From Microbacterium sp. HD4P20 (GTDB taxonomy: Bacteria; Actinomycetota; Actinomycetes; Actinomycetales; Microbacteriaceae), in contig NZ_JAHZQZ020000006.1 in the NCBI RefSeq assembly GCF_019449275.2, forward strand, positions 62,001 to 126,000: a DNA stretch of 64,000 bases, written 5' to 3'. A model generated the notes under the pieces. That model ran no database searches, was not told the origin of the DNA, and worked only from the letters and a program-made list of their open reading frames with translations. This document shows, piece by piece, positions 23,760 through 33,517 of the stretch. The translations under genes were made by a program, and so were the position numbers. Within the stretch, counting starts at the first letter, position 1; each line of letters starts with the position of its first letter.

Positions 23760-23796
23760 GATTGCGGGATGCCGGCTGTCGCAGCATCCCGCAATC
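23760..23796 (-). terminator. 13-bp stem-loop downstream of the membrane protein gene
   Basis: GATTGCGGGATGC (23760-23772) pairs perfectly with GCATCCCGCAATC (23784-23796) across an 11-base loop, 31 bases beyond the stop at 23828. It lacks a T-run. It is probably the terminator for 23828-24307. Confidence 0.55.
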
Positions 23797-23827
23797 ACCG
23801 CTGTGCAACTCAGCGACGGTGACCTGT

Positions 23828-24307
23828 TCAGCCCACGGCGTCGCGTCGGAAGTAGGACGGCGCGGTGAACATCAGCACGCTCGCGGTCCAGACGGCGAGG
23901 ATGTGGAGGACGCGCGAGACGAGGAACGCGGCATCCCAGCCGGTCGCGGCGGCGAGTGCGTCGCTCACTGTGCCGCCGTCGAGAAGGTAGGTCAGCGGGT
24001 CGGCGATCAGCGACCACGTGCCGAGTCCGGTGAACAGCACGAGAAGTGCGTAGCGAGACCAGCCCCTTCCAGCCCGAAGGGCGAGGGCCAGCACAGCGAG
24101 CACGGCAAACGCGAGCAGCCGGATGCCGATGGGCGCGAGCAGCGAGCCGAACTGCTCACCCGCAGACAGCGCCTGCGTCACCGAGATGGATGCCTCGAAG
24201 ACTCCCGCCGCGAGGGCGAGCATCCAGAGCCAGAAGGCGGCGGTGATGCGACGCGGGCGGACCCGCGTGATGGTGGGTGTGGACGAAGACGTGGCGATCA
24301 TTGACAT
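23828..24307 (-). CDS. four-helix membrane protein of unknown function
   Basis: A 159-residue protein with four predicted membrane spans (about 22-45, 57-77, 83-100 and 125-148) and a basic N-terminal segment (TRVRPRR). I do not recognise the family. The start ATG follows a purine-rich AAAGGTGCCCC stretch. It stands alone between an oxidoreductase and the repeat array. Confidence 0.65.
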   Translation of the reverse strand: MSMIATSSSTPTITRVRPRRITAAFWLWMLALAAGVFEASISVTQALSAGEQFGSLLAPIGIRLLAFAVLAVLALALRAGRGWSRYALLVLFTGLGTWSLIADPLTYLLDGGTVSDALAAATGWDAAFLVSRVLHILAVWTASVLMFTAPSYFRRDAVG

Positions 24308-24409
24308 GGGGCACCTTTCCGTCTCTCACCATGGCCTCGGCCGCGAGAGCCGGACATGGTGCGTGCCCCCGCGGGGGAGTAGGGCAGACCCCCGAACGGT
24401 GCGGCCCTG

Positions 24410-25366
24410 CTACGCGATGCGGAGTGCGAGCTTGCCGACGTAGTGCTCGCGCAGCGCCAAGTGCGCGTCCCGGGCTTCGGCGAGCGGGAACGTCCGGTCC
24501 ACGTGCACCTGCAGGCCGCCCGCCTCGATGATGGCGTTCAGTCGATCCATAGCCGTGCTGCTCCGATCCCCGTTGTAGTACGAGACGGCCGCGCGCGGCG
24601 ACGTCGAGAGCGCGGGGTGGACGCCGTAGGGCCACGCGATCCGCCCCGACTCCTTCACGGTGCCGAGTGCTGCCTCGGTCGTCGGGCCTCCCACCGTCAC
24701 GAGTGCTGCATCGAGCCCTTCGGGCGCGAAGGCGGATGCTGCGGCCACGACATCTTCGCGACGCCCGTCCGCGGTCGCGTCAGCGCCGAGGCCTCGAGCA
24801 AGCGCGACTCCGTCATCACCGGACGCCACGGCGAGGACGCGGAGCCTGCGGTGCCGCGCGATCTGGACCGCCAGGTGCCCGATGCCACCGCTGGCACCGA
24901 ACACCATGAGCGTCGCCCCGGGCTGCAGGTCGAGCAGGTCGACGCCGCTCAGCGCGGTGAGGGCGTCCCACCCCAGCGCGCCGGCCTGCGCGACCGGCAT
25001 CCGTTCGGGCAGGTGCGCCACATGTTGTGCTTCCACGACGGCGTACTCGGTGTAGGTCCCGCCGCGGGGGACCGGCGTCGTCGCGGCATAGACCCGATCA
25101 CCGACCGCGAACCGGTCGACGCCGTCCCCCACTGCGGCGATCGTGCCGGCGGCATCCCACCCGAGCACGTACGGGAAGGACGACGGCACACCGAACACGC
25201 CGTCGTAGTCGCCTTCTCGTTCGGCCGCGTCCCATGACCCGACCCCGGCGTACTCGACACGGACAAGCACGTCGTTCTCGCCCACCTCCGGCGTCGGGAT
25301 CGTGCGGAACGACAGCTCTTCCGGGCCGCCGAAGCGATCGAGTACAACGGCGTTCATCTGCGGCAT
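24410..25366 (-). CDS. zinc-independent NADPH:quinone oxidoreductase (MDR family)
   Basis: A 318-residue medium-chain dehydrogenase/reductase of the quinone oxidoreductase type. The GroES-like domain occupies about 1-120 and the nucleotide-binding motif VFGASGGIG is at 155-163. The zinc-binding Cys/His set is missing, as expected for this subgroup. Several ATG codons cluster at the start; I favour 25366 because GAGGTG lies 7 bases upstream of it, though 25372 or 25387 remain possible. The substrate is unknown. Confidence 0.85.
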   Translation of the reverse strand: MPQMNAVVLDRFGGPEELSFRTIPTPEVGENDVLVRVEYAGVGSWDAAEREGDYDGVFGVPSSFPYVLGWDAAGTIAAVGDGVDRFAVGDRVYAATTPVPRGGTYTEYAVVEAQHVAHLPERMPVAQAGALGWDALTALSGVDLLDLQPGATLMVFGASGGIGHLAVQIARHRRLRVLAVASGDDGVALARGLGADATADGRREDVVAAASAFAPEGLDAALVTVGGPTTEAALGTVKESGRIAWPYGVHPALSTSPRAAVSYYNGDRSSTAMDRLNAIIEAGGLQVHVDRTFPLAEARDAHLALREHYVGKLALRIA

Positions 25367-25424
25367 CGTCATCACCTCATCCGGCAACGCGATCCGGTGG
25401 CGATTGATGCCCGAGTCCGGCGCG

Positions 25425-27218
25425 TCAGTCGCCGACGCGGATCAAGCGGACGGCCATGAAGGGCCGGCCGGGCAGCGGCACGCGGGCCGTCATGCGGTGG
25501 GTGCCGTCGAGGCGGTCGACGGTCATGTTCCAGGTGTCGATGACGTCGATCGCCCAGGCACCGTCGGAGAGCACCACGTTTCGGAAGCGCGGGCGGTTGA
25601 AGCCGAAGTAGCCGACGCGATGGGTCTCGGTGCCGCCCCACGGCACGTCCCAGTCGGAGGGCAGCGGGTTCCAGACGCCGTCCGGCGCTTCGGCGAGCAG
25701 GCGCTCGAGAAACCCGATGCGAGCGGGCGAGGTGCCGTGCAGCGCGCCGCCCTTCGACCACCACAGCACCTCGGCGTCGTCGGCGCCTGGAAGGGCGGTG
25801 GCATCCGTCGCCCCTCCCGCCGAGGTCGGCAGGTAGGTTTCGCCGTGGCCGACGTAGCCGCCGCGGACGGCGCCCTCCCAGAAGCGGCGCACCATCTCTT
25901 CACCGGTGATGTTGCCCCAGCCCTGATCGATGTCACCCTCGTACGCGCACTCGTCGATGACCACGGGCTTGCCCCAGCGCTCGCGCCATTCGTCGGTGTT
26001 CTCGGCGGTGCGATAGACGTCGACCCGCTGGATGCTGACGTGTGTGATCCACGGCTTGGCGTAGTCGTAGAACGGCCGGCAGTTGTGGATGGAGTTCAGA
26101 TGCCCGAACGCGTCCTCCTCGCCGACGACCGCGGCCAGGCGCTCCCAGTCGGCGCCGGTCTTCGACCACAGCAGGTCGTACTCGTTGGCCATCGACCACC
26201 ACACGTTCGAGAAGGCAGCCAGGCGTCGCACGACGTAGCGGAGGTAGCGCTCGTCGACGGCCGGACCGAGGTCGGCGAAGCCCCACCGGTCGTAGGCGTG
26301 GAACAGGATGAGGTCGGCCTGGATGCCGAGCTCTCCGAGCTGCGCGATGCGCTGCTCGAGCCGTCGGAAGTGGGCAGGATCGAACCGCTCGAGGTCGAAG
26401 CCGTCCTGCAGCGATCCCGCAAAGACGAAGTCGGCCGGCTCGTTGGCGTTGAAGAGGTACGACTTGGGGAACAGGCACATCCGCAGCTTCGTGAACGGCG
26501 CGTCGGCGAGCGTCTGCAGCGTCTGCTCCTGCAGCGCCTCGGGCTGGTGGGTCCACGCATAGGCCGTCGTCCCCAGCGGGCGGTGACGGGTGCCGTCCGC
26601 GTGGCGGAAGTGGAAGCCGTCGACCCTTACCGGCCCGTGGTCGCCCTCGCGTGCAGCCGCCACCGTGACGGTGCCCGAGAGCCCGTCGAGCGATCGCGCC
26701 GTGGAACGGGTGACGAAGCGCCATTCGCCCTCGGCGTCGGCGAGCGCCCGCACCGCGTACGCGTCGTCGCCGTCGTAGAAGCCGCCCATCCGCACGGTCG
26801 AGCCGTCGGGACGGGTGAACACCGCGTCGAGCTCCACGTCGACGAACGGGTTGCCGTGCCGCGGTCCCTCGAATCGCACCTCCAGCACACCCCACTTCGC
26901 CGTGGCGGCAGGAAGGACGACGGATGCCGCGCCCCGCGTCACTTCTTCGCCCTCGTAGTGCGGATCGGGGTCGATGGCCGGCGCGTACGGCGGCCGGACG
27001 TCGTCGCCCTCGTCCAGCGCGGCCAAAGCGTTCCACAGCCGCTCCTGTGCGGCGGGATCCTCGAGCGCGGGCACGAGCGCCACGAGCTGGCCGAGGCGGG
27101 CACCGCGGAATTGCGTGGCCATCGGAGACGCCGCGATGCCCGGAAGGTGGGTCTCGAGCACGGCGCGGCCGGCGGGGCTGTCGAGGGTGTCGCCGAAGGT
27201 GGAGGCGCGGTCGAACAT
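25425..27218 (-). CDS. DUF5060/DUF4038/DUF5605-type glycoside hydrolase
   Basis: A 597-residue protein with the three-part layout of the DUF5060-DUF4038-DUF5605 family. An N-terminal helical and beta-sandwich region covers about 1-205, a clan A-like TIM barrel about 206-500, and a C-terminal beta domain with PGRPFMAVRLIRV follows. E346 (MANEYD) fits the acid/base and E423 (VIDECAYEGD) the nucleophile. Relatives act on plant or microbial oligosaccharides. No signal peptide is seen, so it works on imported sugars. A good AGGAAG ribosome site precedes ATG 27218. It is the last gene of the glycan operon. Confidence 0.8.
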   Translation of the reverse strand: MFDRASTFGDTLDSPAGRAVLETHLPGIAASPMATQFRGARLGQLVALVPALEDPAAQERLWNALAALDEGDDVRPPYAPAIDPDPHYEGEEVTRGAASVVLPAATAKWGVLEVRFEGPRHGNPFVDVELDAVFTRPDGSTVRMGGFYDGDDAYAVRALADAEGEWRFVTRSTARSLDGLSGTVTVAAAREGDHGPVRVDGFHFRHADGTRHRPLGTTAYAWTHQPEALQEQTLQTLADAPFTKLRMCLFPKSYLFNANEPADFVFAGSLQDGFDLERFDPAHFRRLEQRIAQLGELGIQADLILFHAYDRWGFADLGPAVDERYLRYVVRRLAAFSNVWWSMANEYDLLWSKTGADWERLAAVVGEEDAFGHLNSIHNCRPFYDYAKPWITHVSIQRVDVYRTAENTDEWRERWGKPVVIDECAYEGDIDQGWGNITGEEMVRRFWEGAVRGGYVGHGETYLPTSAGGATDATALPGADDAEVLWWSKGGALHGTSPARIGFLERLLAEAPDGVWNPLPSDWDVPWGGTETHRVGYFGFNRPRFRNVVLSDGAWAIDVIDTWNMTVDRLDGTHRMTARVPLPGRPFMAVRLIRVGD

Positions 27219-27261
27219 TTCGTCTCTTCCTGATGGGGTGTCGGTCGAGTGGGCGGTGGCC

Positions 27262-27360
27262 TCAGCTCGCGGTGGCCTCGCGCACGGCGTGGCCGACGCG
27301 CTCGAGAACCTCAGTGGGCGTGAACATGAGCGCCGAGCCGAGGGATCGGTGAGCGGTCAT
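27262..27360 (-). CDS. possible 32-residue ORF coupled to the GH43 gene
   Basis: The GH43 stop codon is contained in ATGA, and the ATG at 27360 opens a 32-codon frame ending at TGA 27264-27262. Its second half (FTPTEVLERVGHAVREA) would form an amphipathic helix. Four-base overlaps of this type mark real gene junctions throughout the window, which is the main support. It could instead be the relic of a longer gene or chance. No known family. Confidence 0.3.
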   Translation of the reverse strand: MTAHRSLGSALMFTPTEVLERVGHAVREATAS

Positions 27361-28871
27361 TCGTCGTGTCCGTCCGCGATCCATCGCTGCACGGCGACCT
27401 CGCCGTCGACAGCGTAGACGCCGATGACGCGGCCCGTGAAGGACTCGGTCGTCTCGGACGAGAGGAAGCGTCCGTCGACCTCACCCAGCTCGACGCGCCG
27501 GCCGTCGATGGTGGCGGCGAGGTGGATGACGTCGCTGGTTCGGGGGAAGCCGCGTGTCGGCGCGGGCGGCCGGGATTCGAGATGCAGATCCAGGATGCCG
27601 CCGCCGAACGGCGCGCGCCAGTCCTGCACGAGTCCGCCGATGACGGCCCGGCCGACGACCTCGCCGGCACCGGCTTCGACCTCGACGTGGAACCGCTCGT
27701 CGTAGCGCACCGCGAGACCGCCGACGCCGGAGGTGACATCCATCGTGACCGTCACGGCGTTCGTGAGGTGCTTCTGGCGCCGCCCGACGAAGACGGGCCG
27801 CGGGTCGTCGAGCGTCGATCCGTCGGCACGGAGGGTCAGCCAGCCCGGCCGTGCCGCGAGATCGGCATGTGCGCCGGGGAGGGCGCGCACGGCGATCCAC
27901 TCGCCGTCGAGCTCGCGATCCGCCGCGAACCCGACGTCGATCCGGGCGCCCGCGCGCGGGTTGAGCTGCACGGGGTCGATGGCCGGCCAGCCGTCGGATT
28001 CCCAGCGCACCGGTGTGACGAACGTCTCACGTCCGAGTGCCGAGAACGCTCGGGTCATGCTGCGCGGGCGCACCCCCAGCAGTACGCACAGCCATTGCCC
28101 GTCGGGACCGATCACGAGGTCGCCGTGGCCGGTGTTCTGGATCGGGCGTGTCGTGCCGCGCGCGGTCACCAGCGGGTTGTGCGGTGCGGTCTCGAACGGG
28201 CCCTCGGGGGATTCGCCGCGTGCGATCGAGACGCCGTGGCCGCGTTCGGTGCCGCCCTCGGCGATCATGAGGTACCAGCGCCCGTCGACCTCGTACAGAT
28301 GGGGCGCCTCGGGAAATCCCCCGCCCGTCCCCGACCACAGCGACCGCGGTTCCTCGAGCGCGACGTGGCGGCGCAGGTCCACCCTCACCTGCTGGATGCC
28401 GAGGTGCTGACCAGCCTGCTCGCCGCCCAGGATCAGGCCCGAGAAGGTGAGGTACGCGGTGCCCGCGGCATCCCACGCGATATCGGGGTCGATGCCGTCG
28501 AGCGAAGCTGTCTCGTCGGCTTTGAGGATCAGGTCGCCGTCGCTCCATGGGCCGGCGGCATCCGTCGCGGTGAAGTGCAGCATGCCGCGCCCCATCGCGT
28601 CCGTGACGACCAGGTGGAAGACGCCGTCGCGGTGCCGGATGGTGGGCGCCCACGCGCCGCCGGCGGTCGGCACCTCTTCGACGGCGAGCTGTCCTGCCCG
28701 CGTCGCGACGTGACCGATCAGCTCCCACGTCTCGAAATCGGTGGAGCGGTGGATCGGGATGCCCGGCAGGTATTCGAATGTCGACGTGGCGAGGTAGTAC
28801 GCGCCGTCCACCGCGACGACGCTGGGATCGGGGTGGAAGCCGCTGATGAGCGGGTTGTGCAACGTCGTCAC
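27357..28871 (-). CDS. glycoside hydrolase family 43 (beta-xylosidase/arabinosidase-like)
   Basis: A 504-residue GH43 enzyme. D15 (GFHPDPS) fits the catalytic base, D128 (GIDPD) the pKa modulator and E188 (GGFPEAPHLYE) the acid. A C-terminal beta-sandwich of about 190 residues is typical of two-domain GH43 beta-xylosidases. No signal peptide, so it acts on imported oligosaccharides. The start is GTG 28871, 7 bases after GGAG. Members hydrolyse xylo- or arabino-oligosaccharides; exact linkage is not readable here. Confidence 0.88.
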   Translation of the reverse strand: MTTLHNPLISGFHPDPSVVAVDGAYYLATSTFEYLPGIPIHRSTDFETWELIGHVATRAGQLAVEEVPTAGGAWAPTIRHRDGVFHLVVTDAMGRGMLHFTATDAAGPWSDGDLILKADETASLDGIDPDIAWDAAGTAYLTFSGLILGGEQAGQHLGIQQVRVDLRRHVALEEPRSLWSGTGGGFPEAPHLYEVDGRWYLMIAEGGTERGHGVSIARGESPEGPFETAPHNPLVTARGTTRPIQNTGHGDLVIGPDGQWLCVLLGVRPRSMTRAFSALGRETFVTPVRWESDGWPAIDPVQLNPRAGARIDVGFAADRELDGEWIAVRALPGAHADLAARPGWLTLRADGSTLDDPRPVFVGRRQKHLTNAVTVTMDVTSGVGGLAVRYDERFHVEVEAGAGEVVGRAVIGGLVQDWRAPFGGGILDLHLESRPPAPTRGFPRTSDVIHLAATIDGRRVELGEVDGRFLSSETTESFTGRVIGVYAVDGEVAVQRWIADGHDE

Positions 28872-28902
28872 GAGGTGCTCCGGATCGGGGAGGGCGAGGG
28901 GT

Positions 28903-30030
28903 TCAGGACGACAGCAGGATGCCGAGATCGCGGGCGAGCTTCACGGCCCGGGGATCCGCGCCTCCCGGCCACGGGCCGCGGGCGATCGTCCACGCGAAGG
29001 CCAGGCCGGTGTCGGGGTCGACGCACGCGAGCGCCCCCATCGCCCCGTCGTGCCCGAACGACCGTGGCCCGCCGAATGCGAGTTGCTGCGAGGGCTTCTG
29101 GAACACGATGGCGTGGGCGCGGTCCTGCTGGTGGAGCACTTCGTCGTAGCCGCGGATCTGCTGCTGTCCGACCTGCTCGACGGTGTTGGCGCTGAGAAAG
29201 GGCTCGGTCCCCTCGACCCCGGTGACGGCGGCGGCCATCAGCCGTGCGAGACCGCGCGCGGTTCCCGTGCCCGACGTGGCCGGGTGGCCGTAGCGCCAGC
29301 TGCGCGGCGAGTTGGCCTGCTCCACGCCCGCCCTCGAGCCGAACACCACCGGACCAAGCGCCGAGAAGACCGGTTGCGACGTGTCCGACACGGGTTTGAT
29401 CATCGGCAGTACGTCGACACGCCGCGACTCGTGCTCGGCGGGCAGTCCGAGGAAGAAGTCGATGCCGAGAGGGCCGCGGATCTCCTGTTCGTAGAACTCG
29501 TGCAGGGTGCGCCCCGTCACCCGGAAGACGAGCTCGTCGCCGAGGCTCCCGATGCTGATGGCGTGGTAGCCGAACGCGCTCCCGGGATGCCAGAACGGCG
29601 GACTTGCCGCGAGGCGCTCGGCGGCGGCGTGGTGGTCGAGCAGCTCCTCCTGCGTGAGCGGCGGCGTCGCCTGCGGCAGCCCCGCCTGGTGCGAGAGCAA
29701 CTGACGCACGGTGACGCGCACCTTGCCCTTCGCCGCGAACTCGGGCCAGTAGTGTGCGACGCGCTCGTCGAGGTCCAGCTCGTCGCGCTCGACGAGCAGC
29801 CCCACCGACAGTCCGATGGTGTTCTTCGTCACGGAGTAGGGCACGATGACAGAGTCCTCGGCCATATGCGGCCCACCCCACGCGTCGAGCACCGGCTGCC
29901 CGTCGTGGAACGCCGCGACCTGGAATGACAGATCGGGATCGGCGGCGAGGTACTCGTCCAGTCGCGCCATGATCTCGTCCAGGCGGGGGTCGGCGCGTCC
30001 CTGCAGGTGCTCGGTGGTGACGTCGTTCAT
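28903..30030 (-). CDS. beta-lactamase-fold serine hydrolase/esterase (EstB-like)
   Basis: A 375-residue class C beta-lactamase-like serine hydrolase. The S66-V-T-K69 tetrad holds the nucleophile, and GYHAISIG supplies the Tyr of the second motif. No signal peptide is present, so it is probably a cytoplasmic esterase rather than a cell-wall enzyme. In this operon it could deacetylate imported oligosaccharides. The start ATG 30030 was chosen because the long upstream frame belongs to the antisense of the GH3 gene. Confidence 0.82.
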   Translation of the reverse strand: MNDVTTEHLQGRADPRLDEIMARLDEYLAADPDLSFQVAAFHDGQPVLDAWGGPHMAEDSVIVPYSVTKNTIGLSVGLLVERDELDLDERVAHYWPEFAAKGKVRVTVRQLLSHQAGLPQATPPLTQEELLDHHAAAERLAASPPFWHPGSAFGYHAISIGSLGDELVFRVTGRTLHEFYEQEIRGPLGIDFFLGLPAEHESRRVDVLPMIKPVSDTSQPVFSALGPVVFGSRAGVEQANSPRSWRYGHPATSGTGTARGLARLMAAAVTGVEGTEPFLSANTVEQVGQQQIRGYDEVLHQQDRAHAIVFQKPSQQLAFGGPRSFGHDGAMGALACVDPDTGLAFAWTIARGPWPGGADPRAVKLARDLGILLSS

Positions 30031-30062
30031 CGCGTTCCTCTCATCGGCCGAAATGGGTGCCG

Positions 30063-32489
30063 CTACCGCGCCGTCGTCCACGTCAGGGCGAGCGGCAGCT
30101 CGGCAACCGAGGTGCCGGCGCGGAGCGTGAAGTCGCCGGGCTCGACCACCCACTCGCCGGCCCAGTGGGCGAGGCGCCGGGCCGGCACCGCGATCGTGGC
30201 GGTCACCGTCTCGCCGGGCGCGGCGTGCACGGTCGCGAACCCGACCAGCCAGCGCACGGGGCGCTCCACCGCGGAATCCGCGCGCTCGGCGTACACCTGC
30301 ACGACCTGCTTGCCGGCGCGGTCGCCGGTATTCGCGAGCGTGACCTCGACGGCGTCGCCGATGCGGCTTGCCGCGCCCCACGACCAGGTCGTGTAGCCCA
30401 GGCCGTGGCCGAACGGGAACGCCGGCTCGGCATCCGTCTTCAGCCACGCCCGATAGCCGATGTGCAGGCCCTCGCGGTACTCCAGGCGTCCGTCCTTCGG
30501 CACGACCTCGCTGACAGGAACGTCCGCGAGAGCGGCCGGCCACGTCGTGGGAAGACGCCCGCCGGGCTCGGCGGCGCCGGTGAGCACGTCGGCCACCGCA
30601 TGCCCGAACTCCTGCCCGCCGAAGTAGCCCTGCACGATCGCCGCCACCTCTCCGGCCCACGGCAGCGCGACCGGCGAGCCGGCGTTGACCACCACGACGG
30701 TCGGCGTCCCGGTCGCCGCCACCGCACGCACCAGGTCGTCCTGGTGACCGGGCAGGTCGAGGCTCGTGCGGTCGTAGCCCTCGGACTCGACCTTCGCATT
30801 GGTGCCGACAACGACGATGGCGACATCGGATGCCGCCGCCTCCGCCACCGCGCGGGCGATGAGCTCGTCGGGATCGGTGCGCTCGGCGGCGATGCCGAGT
30901 GTCGCACTGAGCGCGCCCGACAGTGCACCGCCGGCGGCGCGCGTGAACTCCACGCGGACCGCCGTCTCGCGGCCCGCCTCGACCGCGACCGTCGCCGTGA
31001 TGGACGGCGGATTGAGGAAGGCAGCTCCCAGATCCGAGCCCTCGAGGACCGGCGCGTCGTCGAGCACGAGACGCCCGTCGACGAAGAGCCGCCCCGGGTT
31101 GGCGCCGGCGAAGCCGAGCTCGATGTCGCCGGTCTCGGCCGGCGTGTACAGCGTGTCGAACACCACGGTCGCGCTCGCCGCGATGGGCGCGTCGCCGCCG
31201 AACCAGACCAGCGCCGTCGAGCGGCGGTTCTCGGCGAACAGCTCGGTGCCGTCGGCGCCGAAGAACGCCACGCGCACGCCCGCCTCGCCCGTCGCAGGAT
31301 TGCGCAGCTGCGCGAGCGGGATCTCGGCGACTCCTTCCTGCACGACCGCGCCGATCTCGTAGCGCACGTCGGCGCCCGGCAGGGCGGCGCGGATGGCGTC
31401 GAGCGGCGAGACGACGGCCTCGGGGATCACCGTGGCGCTGCCGCCACCCTGCGTGCGGGCCTCGCGCGCGTTCTGCCCGATGACGGCGACCCGGCCGAGC
31501 GCGGTGGGGACGAACGGCAGAACGCCTGTGTTGCGCAGCAGCACCGTGCCCTCGATCGCGGCGGCGCGCGCGAACGCGGGGCCGTCGAGCGGCTCGGGCT
31601 CGACCGGGGCGGCGTCGCCGAGCGCGCCCACCCGCTCGGCGAGCAGCAGCATGCGCAGCACCTTGCGATCGAGGTCGGCCTCGTTCAGCCGGCCGTCGCG
31701 GATCGCCGCGACGAGGTCCGCCCAGGCGGGCGCGGGGCCGGGCATCGCGAGGTCCTGCGCAGCGGGCACGGCGTCGAGCGAGCGCACCGCGGTCCAGTCG
31801 CTGATGACCACGCCGTCGAAGCCCCACTCCGAGTTGAGCGGCGTCTCGAGCAGGTCGTTCTCGGTCATCGTGACGCCGTCGACCGCGTTGTACGCGCTCA
31901 TCAGCGTCCACGCGCCAGCCTCGACGGCCCGTTCGAACGGCAAGAGGTAAAGCTCGCGCAGTGCCCGCTCGTCGACGCGGACGTCGGCGGTGAAGCGGTC
32001 GGTCTCGGAGTCGTTGGCGACGTAGTGCTTGGGCGTGGCGGCCACGCCGTTGTCTTGCAGGCCGCGCACGTAGGCGGCGGCCAGTTCGGCGCTCAGCTCG
32101 GGGTCTTCGCTGAAGCACTCGAAGTGTCGCCCGCCCAGCGGCGAGCGATGGAGGTTGATCGTGGGTCCGAGCACGACGTCGACGCCCTTGCGCCGGGCTT
32201 CGGATGCCGCGGCAGCGCCGTACCGGTACGCCAGGCCGACGTCCCACGACGCGGCCAGGGCCGATCCCGAGGGCAGGTTCAGCGACGGCTCGCGCTCGTC
32301 CCAGCGCGGACCGCGGACGCCGGCCGGCCCGTCCGAGAGGGTCATCGCACGCAGGCCGATCTCGGCAAGCGGGACGGTGGTCCAGAAGTCGGCGCCCTGC
32401 ACGAGCGCCGCCTTCTGCTCGAGTGTGAGGCGCTCGAGCAGGGGCACGAGGTGGCGCACCGTGTCGGGGTGCGTGGCGATGTCGGTCAT
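30063..32489 (-). CDS. glycoside hydrolase family 3 with PA14 insert (beta-glucosidase/xylosidase-like)
   Basis: An 808-residue GH3 enzyme. The nucleophile D231 is in GVVISDWTAVRS and KHYVAND (154-160) is the conserved sugar-binding segment. A PA14-type domain is inserted at roughly 390-520, before the rest of the C-terminal sandwich, which includes GYDRTSLDLPG. A fibronectin-III-like domain ends the protein. No signal peptide, so it is cytoplasmic. It hydrolyses terminal beta-linked glucose or xylose from imported oligosaccharides. Ribosome site is weak. Confidence 0.9.
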   Translation of the reverse strand: MTDIATHPDTVRHLVPLLERLTLEQKAALVQGADFWTTVPLAEIGLRAMTLSDGPAGVRGPRWDEREPSLNLPSGSALAASWDVGLAYRYGAAAASEARRKGVDVVLGPTINLHRSPLGGRHFECFSEDPELSAELAAAYVRGLQDNGVAATPKHYVANDSETDRFTADVRVDERALRELYLLPFERAVEAGAWTLMSAYNAVDGVTMTENDLLETPLNSEWGFDGVVISDWTAVRSLDAVPAAQDLAMPGPAPAWADLVAAIRDGRLNEADLDRKVLRMLLLAERVGALGDAAPVEPEPLDGPAFARAAAIEGTVLLRNTGVLPFVPTALGRVAVIGQNAREARTQGGGSATVIPEAVVSPLDAIRAALPGADVRYEIGAVVQEGVAEIPLAQLRNPATGEAGVRVAFFGADGTELFAENRRSTALVWFGGDAPIAASATVVFDTLYTPAETGDIELGFAGANPGRLFVDGRLVLDDAPVLEGSDLGAAFLNPPSITATVAVEAGRETAVRVEFTRAAGGALSGALSATLGIAAERTDPDELIARAVAEAAASDVAIVVVGTNAKVESEGYDRTSLDLPGHQDDLVRAVAATGTPTVVVVNAGSPVALPWAGEVAAIVQGYFGGQEFGHAVADVLTGAAEPGGRLPTTWPAALADVPVSEVVPKDGRLEYREGLHIGYRAWLKTDAEPAFPFGHGLGYTTWSWGAASRIGDAVEVTLANTGDRAGKQVVQVYAERADSAVERPVRWLVGFATVHAAPGETVTATIAVPARRLAHWAGEWVVEPGDFTLRAGTSVAELPLALTWTTAR

Positions 32490-32641
32490 CAGGGGAGGTT
32501 CTTTCTCGAAAGGAGAGGGTCAGGAGGACGGTCCCCGCTCCCACTCCACGCGCCGCTGGCGCGTCGTGCGGAGGCTCTGGGGCGGGGGCCCAGCCGCAGC
32601 CCGCCGCCCGCGGGACGGGCGGGGTGCGGCATCCGGAGTCG

Positions 32642-33517
32642 TCAGGCGGCGCCGGCCGCCTCGGCGTCGAGCAGGGCACGCCGGGCGATGCGGCGCTCCT
32701 CCTGCCTGTCGGGGTCGGGCACCGGCGCGGCCATGAACAGGCGCTGGGTGTAGGGATGCTCGGGTTGCGAGGTGACGCGGTCGCCGTCACCGGACTCGAC
32801 GATCTCGCCGCGGTACATGACCGCCACCCGGTGGCTTATGTGGCGCACCACGGCGAGGTCGTGCGTCACGAACAGGTAGGCGACGCCGGTGCGTTCCTGG
32901 ATGTCGATGAACAGGTCGAGCACCCGCGCCTGCGTCGACAGGTCGAGCGCCGAGACCGGCTCGTCGCACACGATGAGCCGCGGCCGCAGCGCGAGCGCCC
33001 GGGCGATCGCCACGCGCTGGCGCTGCCCGCCAGAGAACTCGCGGGGCAGACGCCCGCGCGCGTCGGCGGGGAGACCCACCTGGTCGAGAAGATCCCGCAC
33101 GCGCGTCTTGGCCTCGCTCGATGCCACCCCCGCCGCGGTCAACGGCTCGATGAGGATCTGCTCGATCGTCATCGACGGGTTCAGCGACGAGTACGGGTCT
33201 TGGAAGACCACCTGGATCTCAGAGCTGAGCGCGCGGCGCTCCTGCCGCTTGAGATGGGCGATCTCGTTGCCCTCGTAGCGGATCGAGCCCTCGGTGACCG
33301 GCGCGAGTCCGAGCGCGGCCCGGCCCAACGTGGTCTTGCCCGAGCCCGACTCGCCGACCAGCCCCACGGTCTCGCCCGGCAGGATGTCGAGCGAGACGCC
33401 CTTGAGCGCCCGGAACGGCTGGGCACGCAAGCCCTTGCCCGGGTACTCGACGACGAGGTCCTTGATGTCGAGCAGCGGCCTCTGCGGCGTCGCGGTGCCT
33501 TCGACCACATCGGTCAT
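32642..33517 (-). CDS. oligosaccharide/oligopeptide ABC transporter ATP-binding protein (DppF-like)
   Basis: A 291-residue ATPase with Walker A GESGSGKTT at 55-63, signature FSGGQRQRVAIARAL, Walker B LIVCDEPVSALD, and a short C-terminal extension. It overlaps the fused permease-ATPase stop by ATGA. A 152-bp gap with a small hairpin separates it from the downstream GH3 gene, so an internal terminator or processing point is possible. Confidence 0.9.
   Translation of the reverse strand: MTDVVEGTATPQRPLLDIKDLVVEYPGKGLRAQPFRALKGVSLDILPGETVGLVGESGSGKTTLGRAALGLAPVTEGSIRYEGNEIAHLKRQERRALSSEIQVVFQDPYSSLNPSMTIEQILIEPLTAAGVASSEAKTRVRDLLDQVGLPADARGRLPREFSGGQRQRVAIARALALRPRLIVCDEPVSALDLSTQARVLDLFIDIQERTGVAYLFVTHDLAVVRHISHRVAVMYRGEIVESGDGDRVTSQPEHPYTQRLFMAAPVPDPDRQEERRIARRALLDAEAAGAA

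Noticed and set aside
23378..24017. Long N-terminal extension of the alpha/beta hydrolase through the repeat array
   Set aside because: The extension is only translated repeat sequence (RPAEN/RIRRTRPD-like motifs) and the fold begins at ATG 23354.
28903..32790. A 1295-codon open frame on the minus strand
   Set aside because: Only its 3' third (from ATG 30030) is the serine hydrolase. The rest overlaps the GH3 gene in another frame and is Arg/Ala-rich shadow.
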